NCBI GenBank assembly: GCA_033439255.1
Contig: CM065889.1
Span: 2,046,001 to 2,110,000, forward strand
Direction: 5' to 3'
Source: Hericium rajendrae
Lineage: Eukaryota > Basidiomycota > Agaricomycetes > Russulales > Hericiaceae
Length of the DNA: 64,000 nt
The position numbers and the translations under genes are program-made. Shown here in pieces: positions 1 through 12,405 of the stretch (the stretch's first letter is position 1; the number at the start of each line of letters is the position of its first letter). The notes under the pieces were generated by a model. That model was not told the origin of the DNA. It saw nothing but the letters and a program-made list of their open reading frames with translations, and searched no databases.

Positions 1-1
1 C

Positions 2-27
2 AGACCTTGTTCGGCCGCACAAGGTCT
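2..27. repeat. 26-nt near-perfect palindrome (family P)
   Basis: Half-site AGACCTTGT followed by a CGGCCG-type centre and the inverse half-site. It is followed by GTCATGTGATC, the same palindrome-then-CAYGTGA arrangement seen near 1,771, 3,571 and 31,435. The centre is TCGGCCGC here, so one position breaks symmetry. Confidence 0.7.
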
Positions 28-231
28 CTTGCAAGTCATGTGATCAACCGTACCTCTCAATGCCTGCCAATTGCAAAACACAAGACATGACGCAGCTGGC
101 GCTCCGCTGGTCTTGTTAAAGATTGACAAGAAACGGGGCTCGGCTTCGCCTCGCCCGGTTTCTTTTTGTGACAGTAGGTCACGGGGCATGGAGAGTTTTA
201 GATTTACAAAGTACAGTAGAGTCGTTTGCAT

Positions 232-630
232 TTATAACAGTTCTGTATATACCACATTGTCCATCGTCGTCTGCCCTGGCGCAACTCGTACAATACAATC
301 TCGACCGAAGGGAACCCTAGAGAATGCCGTATAGAGCTGTCCATGGCTGAAGACCGGGTGCGTGACATCGACAGCCAGCTTTTGTAAAGTCATCCCCTGC
401 GCGCTATTTATCGTCGTCGCATAGGCTAGTCGAAGAGGAAATTGACGGCGCTTGATAGTCCAACCCTTGTCAGGGAAATAGTGGGTGAAGTCGATGCGAG
501 GTAAGACGATACTGTTGATCTGTTGTAGGTGCGTGCCTCGAATTAGTTGAACGACGATGACTCGCTGACCAAGCTCGTTGATGACGACCTTCGTGTTCTT
601 GGTGAGGTTGCCCAGGGAGAGACATGCCAT
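232..630 (-). pseudogene. Helitron/PIF1-type helicase, C-terminal fragment
   Basis: An isolated 132-residue frame on the minus strand reads as the tail of a PIF1/RecD-like helicase of the kind carried by Helitrons. The diagnostic stretch is INSAQGMTLQKLAVDV followed by FSHGQLYTAFSRV, corresponding to the last superfamily 1B helicase motifs (S/A-Q-G and the Y-x-A-F/L-S-R motif). The Walker A and B motifs and the Rep domain are absent, and nothing upstream in the window continues the frame, so this is a truncated relic. It is unrelated at the sequence level to the AT-rich RepHel gene at 36,957-44,125, suggesting a second Helitron lineage. Confidence 0.75.
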
Positions 631-849
631 GTTGAAATCGAGACTGTCCGACAGATACTATTAAAAATAAGCAATTGCCATTGGGGGTGCACTACTCCGC
701 GTCAAGAATGTGCATGATCGCACTCTATCTCGATCAGAAGCGCAAAGATAAACAGAATACGGTGAGACATACGTGATTTAATCCTCCGTGGCGAAACCCA
801 CTGTCTCGGAGTCAGCGCTCACATTCGAAAATCTTCACCTTCAGCTTCG

Positions 850-1520
<671 letters not shown>

Positions 1521-1716
1521 ATGGGATTGATAAGCCTATATAATGGTACAGGATGTCACTGTCAAAGGATGCGAGATGTGACTAATCGATATGCACAGAA
1601 ATGTTTCTTCAACCTTGCGCCCGAATGGGGCGTACGAGTCGCGAGGCACAACGAATGCATCCATCATCCAGATATTGTTGCGGCCAGCAGAGGAGGTAGA
1701 TCATACTGAAGGATCT

Positions 1717-1905
1717 TGTGTGGTCACACAAGGTCTTCAGCTGCACGTGATACACAAATACATGTACACAAGACCTTGTGCGGCCGCACAAGGTCTTCAA
1801 CTGCACGTGATACACAAATACATGTACACAAGACCTTGTGCGGCCGCACAAGGTCTTCAACTGCACGTGATACACAAATACATGTACACAAGACCTTGTG
1901 TGGGG
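1717..1905. repeat. 60-bp tandem repeat (about 3 units) built on palindrome P
   Basis: About three 60-bp units, nearly identical, each contain the 26-bp perfect palindrome with half-site AGACCTTGTGCGG (1,771-1,796 and 1,831-1,856, centred on a GCGGCCGC site), then CTGCACGTGATACACAAATA and CATGTACACA. The first palindrome copy is diverged (TGTGGTCACA centre) and the last is cut at about 1,901. Each unit therefore pairs a long palindrome with an E-box-like CACGTG. Confidence 0.9.
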
Positions 1906-2435
1906 ATAGGCATAGTGGATAGCACGTCAAACGTGAGAATTTCCCTTCCGAAGGCGATTCCGGTTCTCTCCGTTGACGCGGCTTGCTCGTTGTGTCCGCG
2001 CTGGAGTCCCCTCGCGAAATTTCTATCTCCTCACTCAATAGCTAGTATTTCGAAAATCGAAGTAGGCAATTGTATTCTAGACATATGTAGCTACATTTTG
2101 GTGGGTCAAAATCAACAGATGTTGGAAAATGACAAAGAAATGCAGAAATTTCGAGAGAAATAAGGACATCTCTACGAGAAAAAAAGATTGCTTCAAATGG
2201 ACCCATCAATCTGTAGCCCGGGATCGAATCTATAGAGTTCATTAGTGGAGTTTGTTGAAGGACAGTGTGCTTGGTGAGGAGAAAGATGAACAAGGCAAGG
2301 GATGAGGTGAAAGCGGCAAACCCGCGAGATAAATTGTGTCGGACGCGTCAGACGTGTCGTGTGCACATCATCATCAAGATCCTCCTATGACGTTAGCACT
2401 TGTGTGCTGCTCGAGACGACTAGGAACTCACCATT
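1906..2435. other. no gene recognised
   Basis: No convincing coding frame on either strand. The last 90 bases before 2,436 probably hold the promoter and 5' leader of the coiled-coil gene. Confidence 0.5.
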
Positions 2436-3751
2436 ATGCCTCCTTCTAGCCGCTCCTCGCTCCAGGTCAGCCAAACTCGGAGGCTCAACGTGCTCAAAGC
2501 AGAGAACAAAGAGAACTCACCTCCAGCCGGAGTCTCGGTTCCCAAATCTCACTCTCGAAATACTCGTCGCACTGATGCCTTAATTGCTGCAGAACAGCAT
2601 ATCGAGAGTCTTGAGGCTGAACTCCTGATGCTCCGGACTTCTCTCGAGAAGGCCACCTCGTGTTCTCGCGAAGCGACCGTGGTTATCGGAGATCTGCAGG
2701 CAGCTCTCGATGTCAGTGAAGGGAAACTGAAGGACTCACTGGGTCTAGGAGATGCAACAATGCATCGCATCAAGCAAGCTCAGAAGCGCATCGAGACTCA
2801 GCGCAAGTGTCTCCTTCGAGCAAGAAAACGAGAAGCCCTGCTACTTTCTCACAAGGCTACTCTTCGGGATGATTTCCGTCGCGCCCAGAACACAATACTT
2901 GTCATGCGTGCTGACATTGATTCTGCTCACGCTAATGTCACTCGCACTCGGGCTGATGCTTTCCTGGCCTTCGAAAGGGCTGCTCTTGCTGAGGCTCAGC
3001 TTCTTGCGGCAACAGAACTGACTAAGACGACATCAGCATCGATGCTTGTGCTATCCGAGAGGACTGAAGTGCTCACCAAGGCTCTGAATACTACTCGAAG
3101 GCAGGCCGCTATCTCGGAGAAGACTCTGGAGGGCTGTCGAAAGAAGCTGAGAGCAAGTCAGATGTGTTGTCTTCGTGCAAAGCATGCTCGCGACAAGGCT
3201 AATGAGCGTGCACGTGCTGCTCTTGCGCATCGAAGACAGATGGCAGCATGGAGACTCACCCGTGGACGTACATATTCTCCTGAGGCAAGAAATGCTGCGC
3301 GCTTGTTACAGCGAGCCGGATGTTCGCAAGCAGCTGTGGGACCAACCATCAAAGCACTCGCAGGAATCTTCGGAGTATCTGTCAATCGAACGATGAGTCG
3401 TCGTACTGCTCAGAGAGCATCTATCGAGGGTGGAATTGCTGCAAAGATGCAACTTGGATATGAGATCTCGAAATCTCAAGGTATGGTTCAAATATCTCAT
3501 TGAAAAACTATCACTCACCTCACGTAGGATTCACGGCAAGCGGGGATGGTACGTCGCATCGCAAGATTACATACACAAGGCTTGTGCGACCGCAAGGTCT
3601 TCAGTCACACGTGATTCACAAAATAGCTCAATCGAAAGTCTCCAGAATCTTCGAACCAAGCCAATCTTTGTACGGGTTATCCCTTGCTCGGGATGATGGG
3701 CTCATGGTATGGCCAAGCAGCTGCCTGCTACCCAACTCAGATATAAGATGA
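2436..3751 (+). CDS. coiled-coil protein, C-terminally truncated
   Basis: An open frame of about 350 residues begins at the 2,436 ATG. Residues about 45-290 are strongly helical, with heptad-like spacing and many K/R/E/A/L residues, indicating a long coiled coil. A conserved-looking tail follows: RTYSPEARNAARLLQRAG, then SRRTAQRASIEGGIAAKMQ and LGYEISKSQG. After SQG a 48-nt intron (GTATGG to CACGTAG) joins GFTASGDGTSHRKITY. As I remember it, the agaricomycete family continues for several hundred residues beyond this SGDGT-S/T-H motif. Here the frame runs into a degenerate palindrome-P repeat at about 3,571 and reads through unrelated sequence to a stop at 3,751. The reaction or partner is unknown. 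It converges with the Ulp1-like gene at 3,860. Confidence 0.6.
3571..3630. repeat. degenerate palindrome-P copy inside coiled-coil gene
   Basis: ACAAGGCTTGTGCGACCGCA then AGGTCTTCAGTCACACGTGA keeps the order of the 60-bp unit near 1,771, including the CACGTGAT..CACAAA part. It sits exactly where the host protein frame loses family resemblance, so it looks like the insertion or breakpoint that truncated the gene. Confidence 0.65.
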
Positions 3752-3859
3752 CCAGGATACATATTCATGTCATGACACCGACGTAGCTGTTTATACATCT
3801 ATGCTGCTGTCCGAGTGCGAGGAGGAGTAGTCGTCGGCGGGCCCAGCGACTATGCTGCG

Positions 3860-6008
3860 TCAAACAGACAAGCGCGAGGGCAAGTCATCCTCGCTATCCA
3901 TGATTCTGATCACACTTTGAGACTGCGACTCATCGTCGCTGTCCGTGTTATTATCTGGGAAGTCGGAAGGGCCCTGTGTCTCTTCAATCGGGAAGTCCGT
4001 AGGCTTTTCAATCGGGAAGTCCGTAGGCTTTTCAGCCCAGCTTCGGTGTTGAAGGGTCTCGTGATCTTGGATCAATGCTTCCATGAACAGAAGGTGCATG
4101 CCGTTAAGATCGCGAGGATCTCCAAAGGTCAACAGGAACTCAGGCGGGATGAGCTTTGAATTCAGCCCACCGTGAAGGAAGTGATATATGAAGACAAGAA
4201 CAAATACCCCACAATCTGTTGAGTTGGATTGAAAGGGGCACTAAACAAAACACGTTAACCCTCAGTGGAACTTCAACTGCCGAGCACTGACTAGCACATG
4301 AGGCTGGAGCTCCCAGACGCTCCAGTCCAGAAGTAAAGGAAGGTTGAACCGCTCCTTCAGCTCTCTAAAGCAGCGTTCAACGAACCATTTCAGGCGCTGA
4401 AGGGAGCACATAAACATTATCAACTTGAATTGCAAGCAACCTCATTATCACGCACCTGTATGATATTCCAGTGTTTAGACTGGTCCGGGTCCTTGCTGAC
4501 ATTGCGCTCGAAAGTCTTTTTCAGACTGTCGTAAACTGCAATGCGCTGGTCGACAAAGTCGACAACAGCTAACACCCAGTGGATTTCAGATGGAAGATGG
4601 ACTGGAATAAGTATTTGCTTCCAAGGGAGACCATGGCCACACTCGAACATGTTCTGTCAAGGACATCTGAGTCCAGACGTCAGAGATGCCAGAGGGAATA
4701 AACGTACTTGCAGACCAGGATACGAGAAAACGTCTTTGAAACTTGAGGGTGGCGGCGCGGAGGGTAGACGAGTATTCATGAAACTTGTGCGCAGAATGAG
4801 GGAATTGGGGAACTGGGTGCTCCACTTGATTGCGAAGTACGTTATCAACGTACCGCTCAACATCTGACCTGGGTGCAGACGATCCAAGTCAGACTGCTCG
4901 CACGATCCAATCTTGATATTTCGTTTGACCTTCTTCTTGAGGAGCTGGAACACGTATCAGAAATGACAGTTGTCAAAGGAAGAAGCTCAATCACCTCTTT
5001 TAGAGTCGACTTGACGGATACATAGCCCTTATCCCTCCATGATAGGATTTCTGAACGAATGCCTTGCACAGTGGCCAGAATTCCGAAAACAAGAGCCTGA
5101 ACACGAGAAAGCACGTATCCCGGTTCACCCTGCAGCTCCGGAGACCACGGATTTCTATTCCATATCATTGTCGCTCGTTCAAGCAGATATCGACCACCAG
5201 CAAGTGCTTGCTCAAACTCCCTACACCGCTTGACGACACTGTTGTATCCCACATCAGCCTTACTCCTGACCAGCTGATCTTTTATCGTGGGCAGTAATTG
5301 ACGCTGCAGAGTAAGAACAGCGCCGTCCATGTCCACTGCGTCCCAGACCCAGAGAAGTTGAGATTGCATCAGCCAGCTTTCGACTTGACCGAGCCAAAGC
5401 GTGAATGGTAATGCAAAAGCGGAGGGAACCGAGAGAGCAGCGAACTTGAGGAGACGATGCGTGACGATTTGTGTGGGCAGTGAGATGTGCGGTGGCAGAT
5501 CTTCCGCGAGTGGTGACGGGACATGCTGCTCGATGTGCTGCGGGACGAGGGACGCGAGTGGTGTCGAGACGTGCTGCGCAGGGGGAAGGGGGACGGGGTG
5601 TAGGACGTGCTGCGCGAGTGGCGGCGGGACGTGTTGCACAAGTGGCAGGACCAAACATGAGGGAATGTATCGCGCCGCCTTGCGAGATGCTGCAGACGCA
5701 ACACGCTGAGCATCCTGTTCAGCTCTCTGGCGCAAATCGCCTGCAGTCAACTGAACGATCACAAACTTCGTGGATCGTTCAGTTAACTGCTTCTTGCGGT
5801 AATAACGCCTAAAGAAAGACTTCGTTAGTGAAACATAAAGCACAAGATAACCACGTACCTCTTCTCTAACTCGCTCTTCTTATCGAGTTTTGCCCTGTCC
5901 TCCTGGGTACATTTTTTGCCCTGCTTGTCGTGCGTTGTCGCCTTACGACCTGTTTATAGTTAACAGCAAGTCACCAGCAACGAAAAAGAAATCTTTAAGC
6001 TTACCCAT
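3860..6008 (-). CDS. Ulp1-like SUMO-type cysteine protease (C48 family)
   Basis: A multi-exon gene that reads without defects. Start: ATG at 6,008 followed at once by GTAAGC. Exon 2 (5,949-5,859) gives RKATTHDKQGKKCTQEDR..; the next begins at 5,818 with RYYRKKQL. A long helical and proline-rich region follows, then a catalytic domain split over several exons: SCEQSDLDRLHPGQMLSGTL (about 4,930-4,860); LIPVHLPSEIHWVLAVVDF with the catalytic His and YDSL with the Asp (about 4,620-4,520); LKWFVERCFRELKERFNLPL (about 4,400-4,340); and NSTDCGVFVLVFIYHFLHGG with the catalytic Cys (about 4,220-4,160). The H-D-C order and motifs fit C48 de-SUMOylating proteases. In basidiomycetes such domains are often linked to transposons (KDZ type), so the role may be element-related rather than cellular. 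The tail holds a duplicated KPTDFPIE segment. Splice sites were placed by eye. Confidence 0.8.
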
Positions 6009-6701
6009 TGTTATGCCGTTGCAGGATGCAAGACAAGGTGTGTGACTTCACCGTTGTGCAGCGCTTCAGAGTTCCGGCCCGGTCTGACGTCCGGGACCGG
6101 TGCAGAACCTTTACTTCCAAATATGGTAATTAAAATTCTGCCCTCCAGAAAACGACTACCGTTTATGGATGTTCGTGTTCTGCCATCACGGATGACACAC
6201 ATGAGACTAGTAAGTAGCGTTTAATCCTGACGACTGGTTGAGTGCTGCTCCGTCTTTGAGCTTCATCACTTGCTCAATCGACCAAATTCAACACACAACC
6301 GTAAGTCAATACGACATATGTCAGTGACTGAAGTACTGATCACTAACTTACAGTAAAATTGTTCAACTTAGCTGCTGGGTGAGTACGCGGATGGCTTGAA
6401 CAGGGTTGAAATACTCGAGTACCGGCAACCCCATATAGTGAGAGGAGCAGGCGGCAATCGACAGCTACAGCGTGGAGAACCAAAGGTGCGTGTGTTATAA
6501 TCTTCTATATCTATGCGGTTAAGCTTACTTCCTGTCCAGAAAACCCTTTTCCTCATTGTTGAGCACGGCTAGTCACCAATTCACGACAGCGACCACGCCT
6601 TTCCTAAATTTGCACGTGCAGTGGACCACGGAGCATCTCAGCAAGCGACCGACCCTGGTTGCCTTCTGTACAAACGTGGTCCTTTATCTTTCTCTCTCAC
6701 C
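6009..6701. other. intergenic, divergent promoters
   Basis: Lies between the divergent starts of the Ulp1-like gene (6,008, minus) and the F-box-like gene (6,702, plus). Only short unconvincing frames are present. It presumably carries both promoters, but no clear TATA box stands out. Confidence 0.45.
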
Positions 6702-8387
6702 ATGGACACCCTTAGCTCTCAAATTTGCCATCTTCATACAGCTGAATTCGAGCCATCCAGCGTCACCCCGATGAACATGCTTCTGGTCGAGGTCCTCATC
6801 GACATCTTCTTATATTGTGCGCACAGCACCGCGATTACCCCGCTCACCCTTGCCCAGGTCTGTAAGCAGTGGAAGGTTATCACAGAGAACGACATGCGTA
6901 TGTTCCAGCTCATCGTGCTCGATGACTCGAAGCTGTCGCTGGTAAGCTCGAACAAGGCATCGCACACATTCCTGCAACGCTCCAAAGACCTGGAGTTTGA
7001 CGTCGACGTTCAACTCTCCTCCCGTGACTCCCTTCTTCCCATCCTATCCCCTTTCTTGTCGTCGCTACATCGATGGCGCTCGTTCACACTGCAAGGCATC
7101 TGGCACGAGCACATCTGCTTTCACCGCTTCTGGTGTTCCGACGCCGCTAAGCCAAATCTCGAGCAGCTCGAAATCAGTGTCCTCGAGCAGGTCCACACCC
7201 AGACAGACATGGATGACTCGTTATCCGGTGCACATGCAGGTACTTTCCGACCATATACCATTTCGTTGACCTCCAACCTCCTCTGCATGGATGTCGTGCT
7301 TACGAAACTGCCTTCGCCGGCTGTCCTCGTTCCTCTGCATTTTGTTTCACTATTCATCACGGAAGGCTCTCACTCACTCAACATACATCCCTCTGACCTG
7401 CTTCATTTCCTTACTGCCTGTCCGATGCTCGAATATTTTTCCTTTAACGGGATTATGATGGAACCAACGTTGACTGAAGCAGATCTTCAAGTTCCGCCTC
7501 CAGTCGCTCGTCTCCCATATCTCCGCTCGCTCGTCCTTCACAGTACACTTTGCACACGTGTGATCCTTTCCCATCTCGACACCCCCGCCCTTAAAGAGCT
7601 CTACCTTGAGCACCTCAATGTTGATTTTGCTTTTCTCGTCCATAACCCATATCTCACTCATCACTCGCATCCCACTACGCCCATCTCCGTCTCTGCATCG
7701 TCACACGCCTCCATTCCACCTCCTGCATGCTCGAACACACCCATGACACTCGTCCCACTCCCAGAGTCGCCTCCACGTCCCCTCGCCCCCAGCTTTCCAT
7801 CCATGTTTCTTCCGTCCGGGCCCTCAGCGGAGCGCACATACGAACTCGAAGACGGTGACTCGGACGATGAATGGCCCGATTTCTCCCAGTCACCATTCAG
7901 TGACCACGCGACAGGCATGGGCATCCGTAGTCTCCTGCTACGCTCGAACCCGCCACTGCGCGTGCTCGAAATGGACCACGCCGACATGCGCACGAAGGAC
8001 TTTGCCTGGCTCTTCGCGCACGCACGTTACCTGGAGGACTTCCGCATCGTCGCTTCGGACATGACGGACCACGTCATCACGATGCTTGCACCATGCCTCA
8101 TGCCTATGGAGCCCGACACACGTGAGCCCGACAGCACTCGCCTCGTGCACCACGTGTCATTACCATGCCTCAAAAGTGTCCAGCTGTTCAACTGTCATCG
8201 GTTCAGCGGTGTGGCAATCGTGCAGGCCCTCGCGCAGCGCGTGGTCGTGATGGACAGGCTGGCACGGCATGGCATTGTGGAGTTTGCATCATTGGAGGAT
8301 GTGGCAATCGTGCAGTGTTCACGCTTCACGGCCGAGCATGGGGCAGAGCTGGGTGTGACACTGGGCGAGCGGCTACGCTTTCATTGA
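6702..8387 (+). CDS. F-box-like domain protein
   Basis: A single-exon frame of about 561 residues from the ATG at 6,702. That start has good context (CACCATGG) and is preferred to the in-frame ATG 27 codons upstream. Near the N terminus, LLVEVLIDIFLYCAHS followed by LAQVCKQWKVI is the F-box-like pattern common in agaricomycetes (LP.E.L..IF..C, then V.C..WR). The rest resembles their leucine-rich C-terminal regions (LPYLRSLVLHSTL, ALKELYLEHLNVDF, SLPCLKSVQLFNCHRF). A low-complexity acidic patch (YELEDGDSDDEWPDF) lies in the middle. The F-box should bind Skp1 and make the protein a substrate adaptor of an SCF ubiquitin ligase; the target is unknown. The frame is intact. Confidence 0.8.
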   Translation: MDTLSSQICHLHTAEFEPSSVTPMNMLLVEVLIDIFLYCAHSTAITPLTLAQVCKQWKVITENDMRMFQLIVLDDSKLSLVSSNKASHTFLQRSKDLEFDVDVQLSSRDSLLPILSPFLSSLHRWRSFTLQGIWHEHICFHRFWCSDAAKPNLEQLEISVLEQVHTQTDMDDSLSGAHAGTFRPYTISLTSNLLCMDVVLTKLPSPAVLVPLHFVSLFITEGSHSLNIHPSDLLHFLTACPMLEYFSFNGIMMEPTLTEADLQVPPPVARLPYLRSLVLHSTLCTRVILSHLDTPALKELYLEHLNVDFAFLVHNPYLTHHSHPTTPISVSASSHASIPPPACSNTPMTLVPLPESPPRPLAPSFPSMFLPSGPSAERTYELEDGDSDDEWPDFSQSPFSDHATGMGIRSLLLRSNPPLRVLEMDHADMRTKDFAWLFAHARYLEDFRIVASDMTDHVITMLAPCLMPMEPDTREPDSTRLVHHVSLPCLKSVQLFNCHRFSGVAIVQALAQRVVVMDRLARHGIVEFASLEDVAIVQCSRFTAEHGAELGVTLGERLRFH

Positions 8388-8713
8388 GATAAAATTGGAC
8401 GATCGGTGTTCACACTGAGTATAGTTCTTGCTGCCCCTGTTGTTTCCGCCTTCCCTTGACTGACCTACTTCTTGCTCTAGGTCTCTGGTCTGCTACGGAC
8501 TCTTTCGCATCGCAATATCTACTCTTAATATCCCAGTCGCTACGTCTCTTTCCCTGTCTCTGAACCTTTCGCTCTGACTTGCATGGATTGTCTGTATCTA
8601 TATTTTATCCCAATCGTGCAGCTTGTACATACACGCGTACACGGTGGCTTTCACCTGTTGGACATATCCCAATATTGATGTATAATACACCTCATGGTGC
8701 TGTGGATCAATGA
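8388..8713. other. 3' flank of the F-box-like gene
   Basis: No coding frame. Pyrimidine-rich, probably containing the 3' UTR. It ends with the CACGG target duplication (8,714-8,718) of gypsy element A. Confidence 0.5.
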
Positions 8714-8718
8714 CACGG

Positions 8719-9141
8719 TGTCAAGACTCGGTCGTAGACAGCAGAGAACCACCCAAGTCACCAGCGATGATGGGAGCGAGAGAGCAGAGAGCGACTAGCA
8801 GCGCAGTGACCTGTATTGGAGGTACAGTACGGTACAGACGAAATGGACAATCTAGGGAAATAGGCGAGCGACAGGGAGCCTATAAGTACTGGGACGACAA
8901 TGGGAAAAGAACAATGGACACCATAACGGGTCAAACAATAGAGTGAGAACAATGGTGGCCAAAAGGAGAACAATGGGAGGGAGAACAATAGGATGTCCCA
9001 AAGGGGAACAAGGGCATGGGTGAAGGATAGCCCCAGGTCATGTGAGGAAGTGAACATGTGATGGGGCTGCTGGAGCACATGACCGACGTGATGCCTTGAT
9101 GGCAGAGAAGAAGGCGGAGAGAAATGGAGCGATCCGTGACA
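8719..9141 (-). repeat. 3' LTR of gypsy A
   Basis: Starts TGTCAAGACTCGG and ends GATCCGTGACA on the plus strand, matching the copies at 20,133 and 54,538 in length and almost every base. A polypurine tract (AGAGAGGGGGTGA on the minus strand) abuts its inner edge at about 9,142-9,154. Confidence 0.95.
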
Positions 9142-9152
9142 TCACCCCCTCT

Positions 9153-10530
9153 CTAAGACGCACTTTCGCCTGGAGTGCGTGATGAGCATGGACGGGATCG
9201 AGGTAGATGAGTCCACGAAGATTGGGAGCCTTGAGTGCATGCGGATGGCGGGTGTAGAAGTCGGTGATTGCACCATGGGCATTGGAAAGGGAGGTACGTG
9301 AAAGCCACTGATTTCAATTCTGAATCAGGGTAGCCTGCCCATTTGACGAGATATTCAATGCCGTGTTTGTTCCGAGTGAGACGAGCATCGAGGACAGACT
9401 CAACTTCGTACTCTTCCTCGCCCTCCACAAGGTCAGGTGGTGGTGCAGGGAAGTTGGGACCATGAGCATCGGTTTCCTTGTAAGGGGACAACAGGGACGT
9501 GTGGAACACCGGGTGGATACGCCAGGTGGGTGGTAGCTTCAGTCGATAAGAGACTGGGCCCAGGACGTCAGTGATTTCGAAAGGTCCCAGGCGTCGATCA
9601 GCAAGCTTAGCTTTGGGTCGTGTGGTTTTGATGTTCTTGCCATCGAGCCAGACCTTGTCGCCAACCTGGAAGTGGATGGTGTCGTGCATATGGTCCTGGT
9701 TGTTGCGCTTCATGAGATCAGCAGCTGTTTGAAGGCTGGCCTGGACCTCAGTGCGAAGTTGTTCGAGGTGACGGAAACGATCCTCGACGGCGGGTGTAGA
9801 CGATGTGGGGTTGACAGTGGGGATGGCAGTGGGAATATAGCCGAGGAGCATTTCAAATGGAGCTCAGTTAGTGGTGCTGTGGATGCGGTGGTTGTGCGAG
9901 AACTCAGCGTAAGGGAGCCATTGGACCCAATCATCCTGACGGTAGTTGCAGAAGGTACGAAGGAACTGCTCGAGTTCTTGATTGACGCGTTCTGACTCGC
10001 CATCGGTCTGTGGATGATAGGCGGTGCTGAGGGAGGACTTGATACCAAGTTTGTCAAAGACGCCGCGCATGACTTTGCCTGCGTACTGTGGGCCACGATC
10101 AGAGATGAGGCGTTCCCAGAGGCCGTAGTTCCGATAAATCCTGTCAAAAAGGATGTCGACTGTGCCATCACTGGTAATGGTCTCGTTACAAGGAGTGAAG
10201 GAGACGTGCTTTGTAAAACGGTCGATGACCACATTGATGGAGTCATAGCCTTGGCATTCTGGGAGTTTGACGATGAAATCCGAGGTAATGTCTTGGAAGG
10301 GACGGGTAGGGATGGCATTGGGGATTGTTTCAACATGGGGGCGGTGATTTTGAACCTTGGTGGCCTGGCAGGTAGCACAGCCATCGACATAATCACGAAC
10401 GAAGACAGACATACCGGGCCACCAGTAGTTGCGACTGAGGAGCTCATAGGTCTTGTAGCGTCCAGGGTGACCAGCCATGGGAGTGTCGTGATGCAGCTTG
10501 ACGATATCGCGCCGAAGGTCCTTGTCAGCA
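9153..10530 (-). pseudogene. gypsy A integrase and chromodomain (3' part of pol)
   Basis: Reading from 10,530 downward: a zinc-binding segment (KLHHDTPMAGHPGRYKT, then GCATCQATK), the catalytic core with D (TSDFIVKLPECQ), D (LISDRGPQYAG) and E (QTDGESERVNQELEQF), and, after a stop, the GPF/Y-like region [16 protein letters not shown]. The chromodomain is EYEVESVLDARLTRNK then YLVKWAGYP. Defects: TGA at 9,866-9,864 replaces the arginine of the NRAPFEML motif seen in copies B and C; a 4-base net gain near 9,310-9,320 shifts the chromodomain out of frame after GYPD; and X5 splits the frame at 10,530/15,267. Chromodomains direct insertion to heterochromatin in chromoviruses. Confidence 0.9.
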
Positions 10531-10748
10531 CATCAGGAAGAGCCAAATTTAATGGCTGGTCTGATGACCTGACTGGTCTGAAAATTTTTTAATGTCTGAT
10601 ACTCAAATATGAATAAAACAATGAGTAGATACTTTTTTGACTTCAGATATACTTCAGATGCTATCAGAGCCATCAGATTTTGAAATCTTCTCAGAAATAA
10701 GTGATTTGTTCAGAAATTGAACATGTTTTCAGAAAAAAATATAATATA

Positions 10749-11310
10749 TCAGACATTATCATGTAGGTCTCTATTTTTCAGACCAAATCAGGACTATCAG
10801 AATTAAAAGTTTTATCAGAAATTAGAATTGTTATCAGACATTCAACAAGTAGTCAGACAAATTACAAATGTCAGACATAATCATATAGGTCTTTATTTTT
10901 CAGACAAAATCAGACATAATCATGTAGGTCTCTATCTTTCAGATAAAGTCAGACCTTTCAGACTTTAACATGTCATTAGAAACTTGATCTGCTATCAGAA
11001 AAATAGAAATATCAGACATAATCATGTAAGTCTCTATTTTTCAGACAAAATCAGAATTATCAGAACTAAAAGTTTTGTTAGAGATACAAATTGTTGTCAG
11101 ATATTGTACTAATAATCAGAAAAAATAAAAATGTCAGACATAATCATGTAGGTCTTTATTTTTCAGATCAATACAGATCTTTCAGACTTTGACACCTTGT
11201 CAGATGCAAAGATATTATCAGATATTCTAAAGACCATCACAAATATCAGACATAATCATGTAAGTCTCTATCCCTTTACAAATATTAGGCATAATCATAT
11301 AGGTCTCTAT
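10749..11310. repeat. subterminal repeats of X5, TCAGACATAATCATGTAG type
   Basis: About seven irregularly spaced copies of TCAGACATAATCATGTAGG, mostly continuing TCTCTATTTTTCAG, start near 10,749, 10,871, 10,910, 11,012, 11,133, 11,245 and 11,284. A partial inverted copy (GACCTACATGATTTGTCTGA) lies near 15,153. Such repeats are typical candidate transposase-binding sites. Confidence 0.8.
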
Positions 11311-12373
11311 CCTTAAAAAACAATTAGAGCTGTCAGAGTGACTTTAAGATTCTGTCAGACAAAAGCAATGTAGTCAGACATTGTTATTTAAATCTTTCTC
11401 TTCAGACATAATCAGACATAATCAGACATTTTAGACTTTGGCTTCTTGTCAGACACAAAGATTACGGTTAGACATGTTAGTCTTGATGTATATGTTAGAA
11501 ACCCACTAGAAAACTCAGACTCAGATTTTTATTTTTATTTTTATTTTTTTTACAAAAAGTCAGAAATGCTACATTGCTCAGACATCATCAGACATGTCAG
11601 AAATTTTACATCATTCTCAGACAAATCACTCACTATTCAGATCTCATCAGACCAATCAGACATTATAGTATTATTTAGATGTTGAAGTCAAACTTGAACT
11701 TCGAGTCAAATTTGGAGTGAGACAGATTCAAACAAACAATACTATGCAAATACTGGATTGAGTCTTTATTTCACCATCACAGACTAAGGCACTAGGTGCA
11801 TATATCAACGACAAGCAAGAATCCATGTGCTACTGACAGGCATTGGGATCATAAATATACTCTGGTGCAGAGGGCAACCGTGGGGATGCACACATCATTG
11901 TAAGGCCGTGTTTGCCATGGTGAGGACATGCACAGGACTGCGGGGTCACATGGATGTTATGCATGTCCACGCACAAGCGTATACGAGAAGGCGAACGAGT
12001 TGTGGGATGGGCAATGGGTGTAAAGCGGAGTGCGCGAGGAAGACAGGACATTGCGCGGGAGATGGGACACGGGGAAGGCAACGAACGAGGCGTGGAGCAC
12101 GGAAGAGGCGAGGAGGGAGGGTTAGCACGATAAGTCATCGAGGAAACCCGGCTTTACTTACTTACGACACGTCTGTGCCACGCAGAAGGCATGTACACTA
12201 CTGGCTAGGCCGTGTGCCTAATAGCCGTGCGGAGACACGAGGGAGATGGCTGGGATGGGTGCTGGGCATGGGGCGGAGGGCACGGAAGATGGGGCATGGC
12301 AAACACAGCGTGCGGGGTGCGGGTTGTGGGAGCAGTAAGGGGTGGATTGAGTCTTGAGATAGTACACAAAACA

Positions 12374-12405
12374 GGGAGTACTGCTCGATATCGAACAGTG
12401 CTCCC
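12374..12405 (-). repeat. intron-hairpin module E (X5)
   Basis: Minus strand: donor AGGTAAGTTAC at about 12,452, branch-like GAGCTAAC, then GGGGAG and an imperfect hairpin with arms GGGAGTACTGCTCGAT and ATCGAACAGTGCTCCC. Confidence 0.6.

Noticed and set aside
1716-1922. Open frames across the 60-bp tandem repeat on both strands
   Set aside because: The unit is a multiple of three and has no stops, so repeated open frames arise automatically. The peptides are just repeats of the DNA unit.
8710-8946. Short coding frames inside the 423-bp LTR (also at 20,103 and 54,448)
   Set aside because: The sequence is an LTR, with promoter and polyadenylation functions. The frames differ in integrity between copies and match no protein.
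9672-10592. Plus-strand frames across the gypsy integrase region (and equivalents at 15,979-16,650, 44,281-45,603, 55,252-56,823 and 59,770-60,441)
   Set aside because: They are antisense shadows of the integrase and RT genes. The minus-strand frames carry all the catalytic motifs.
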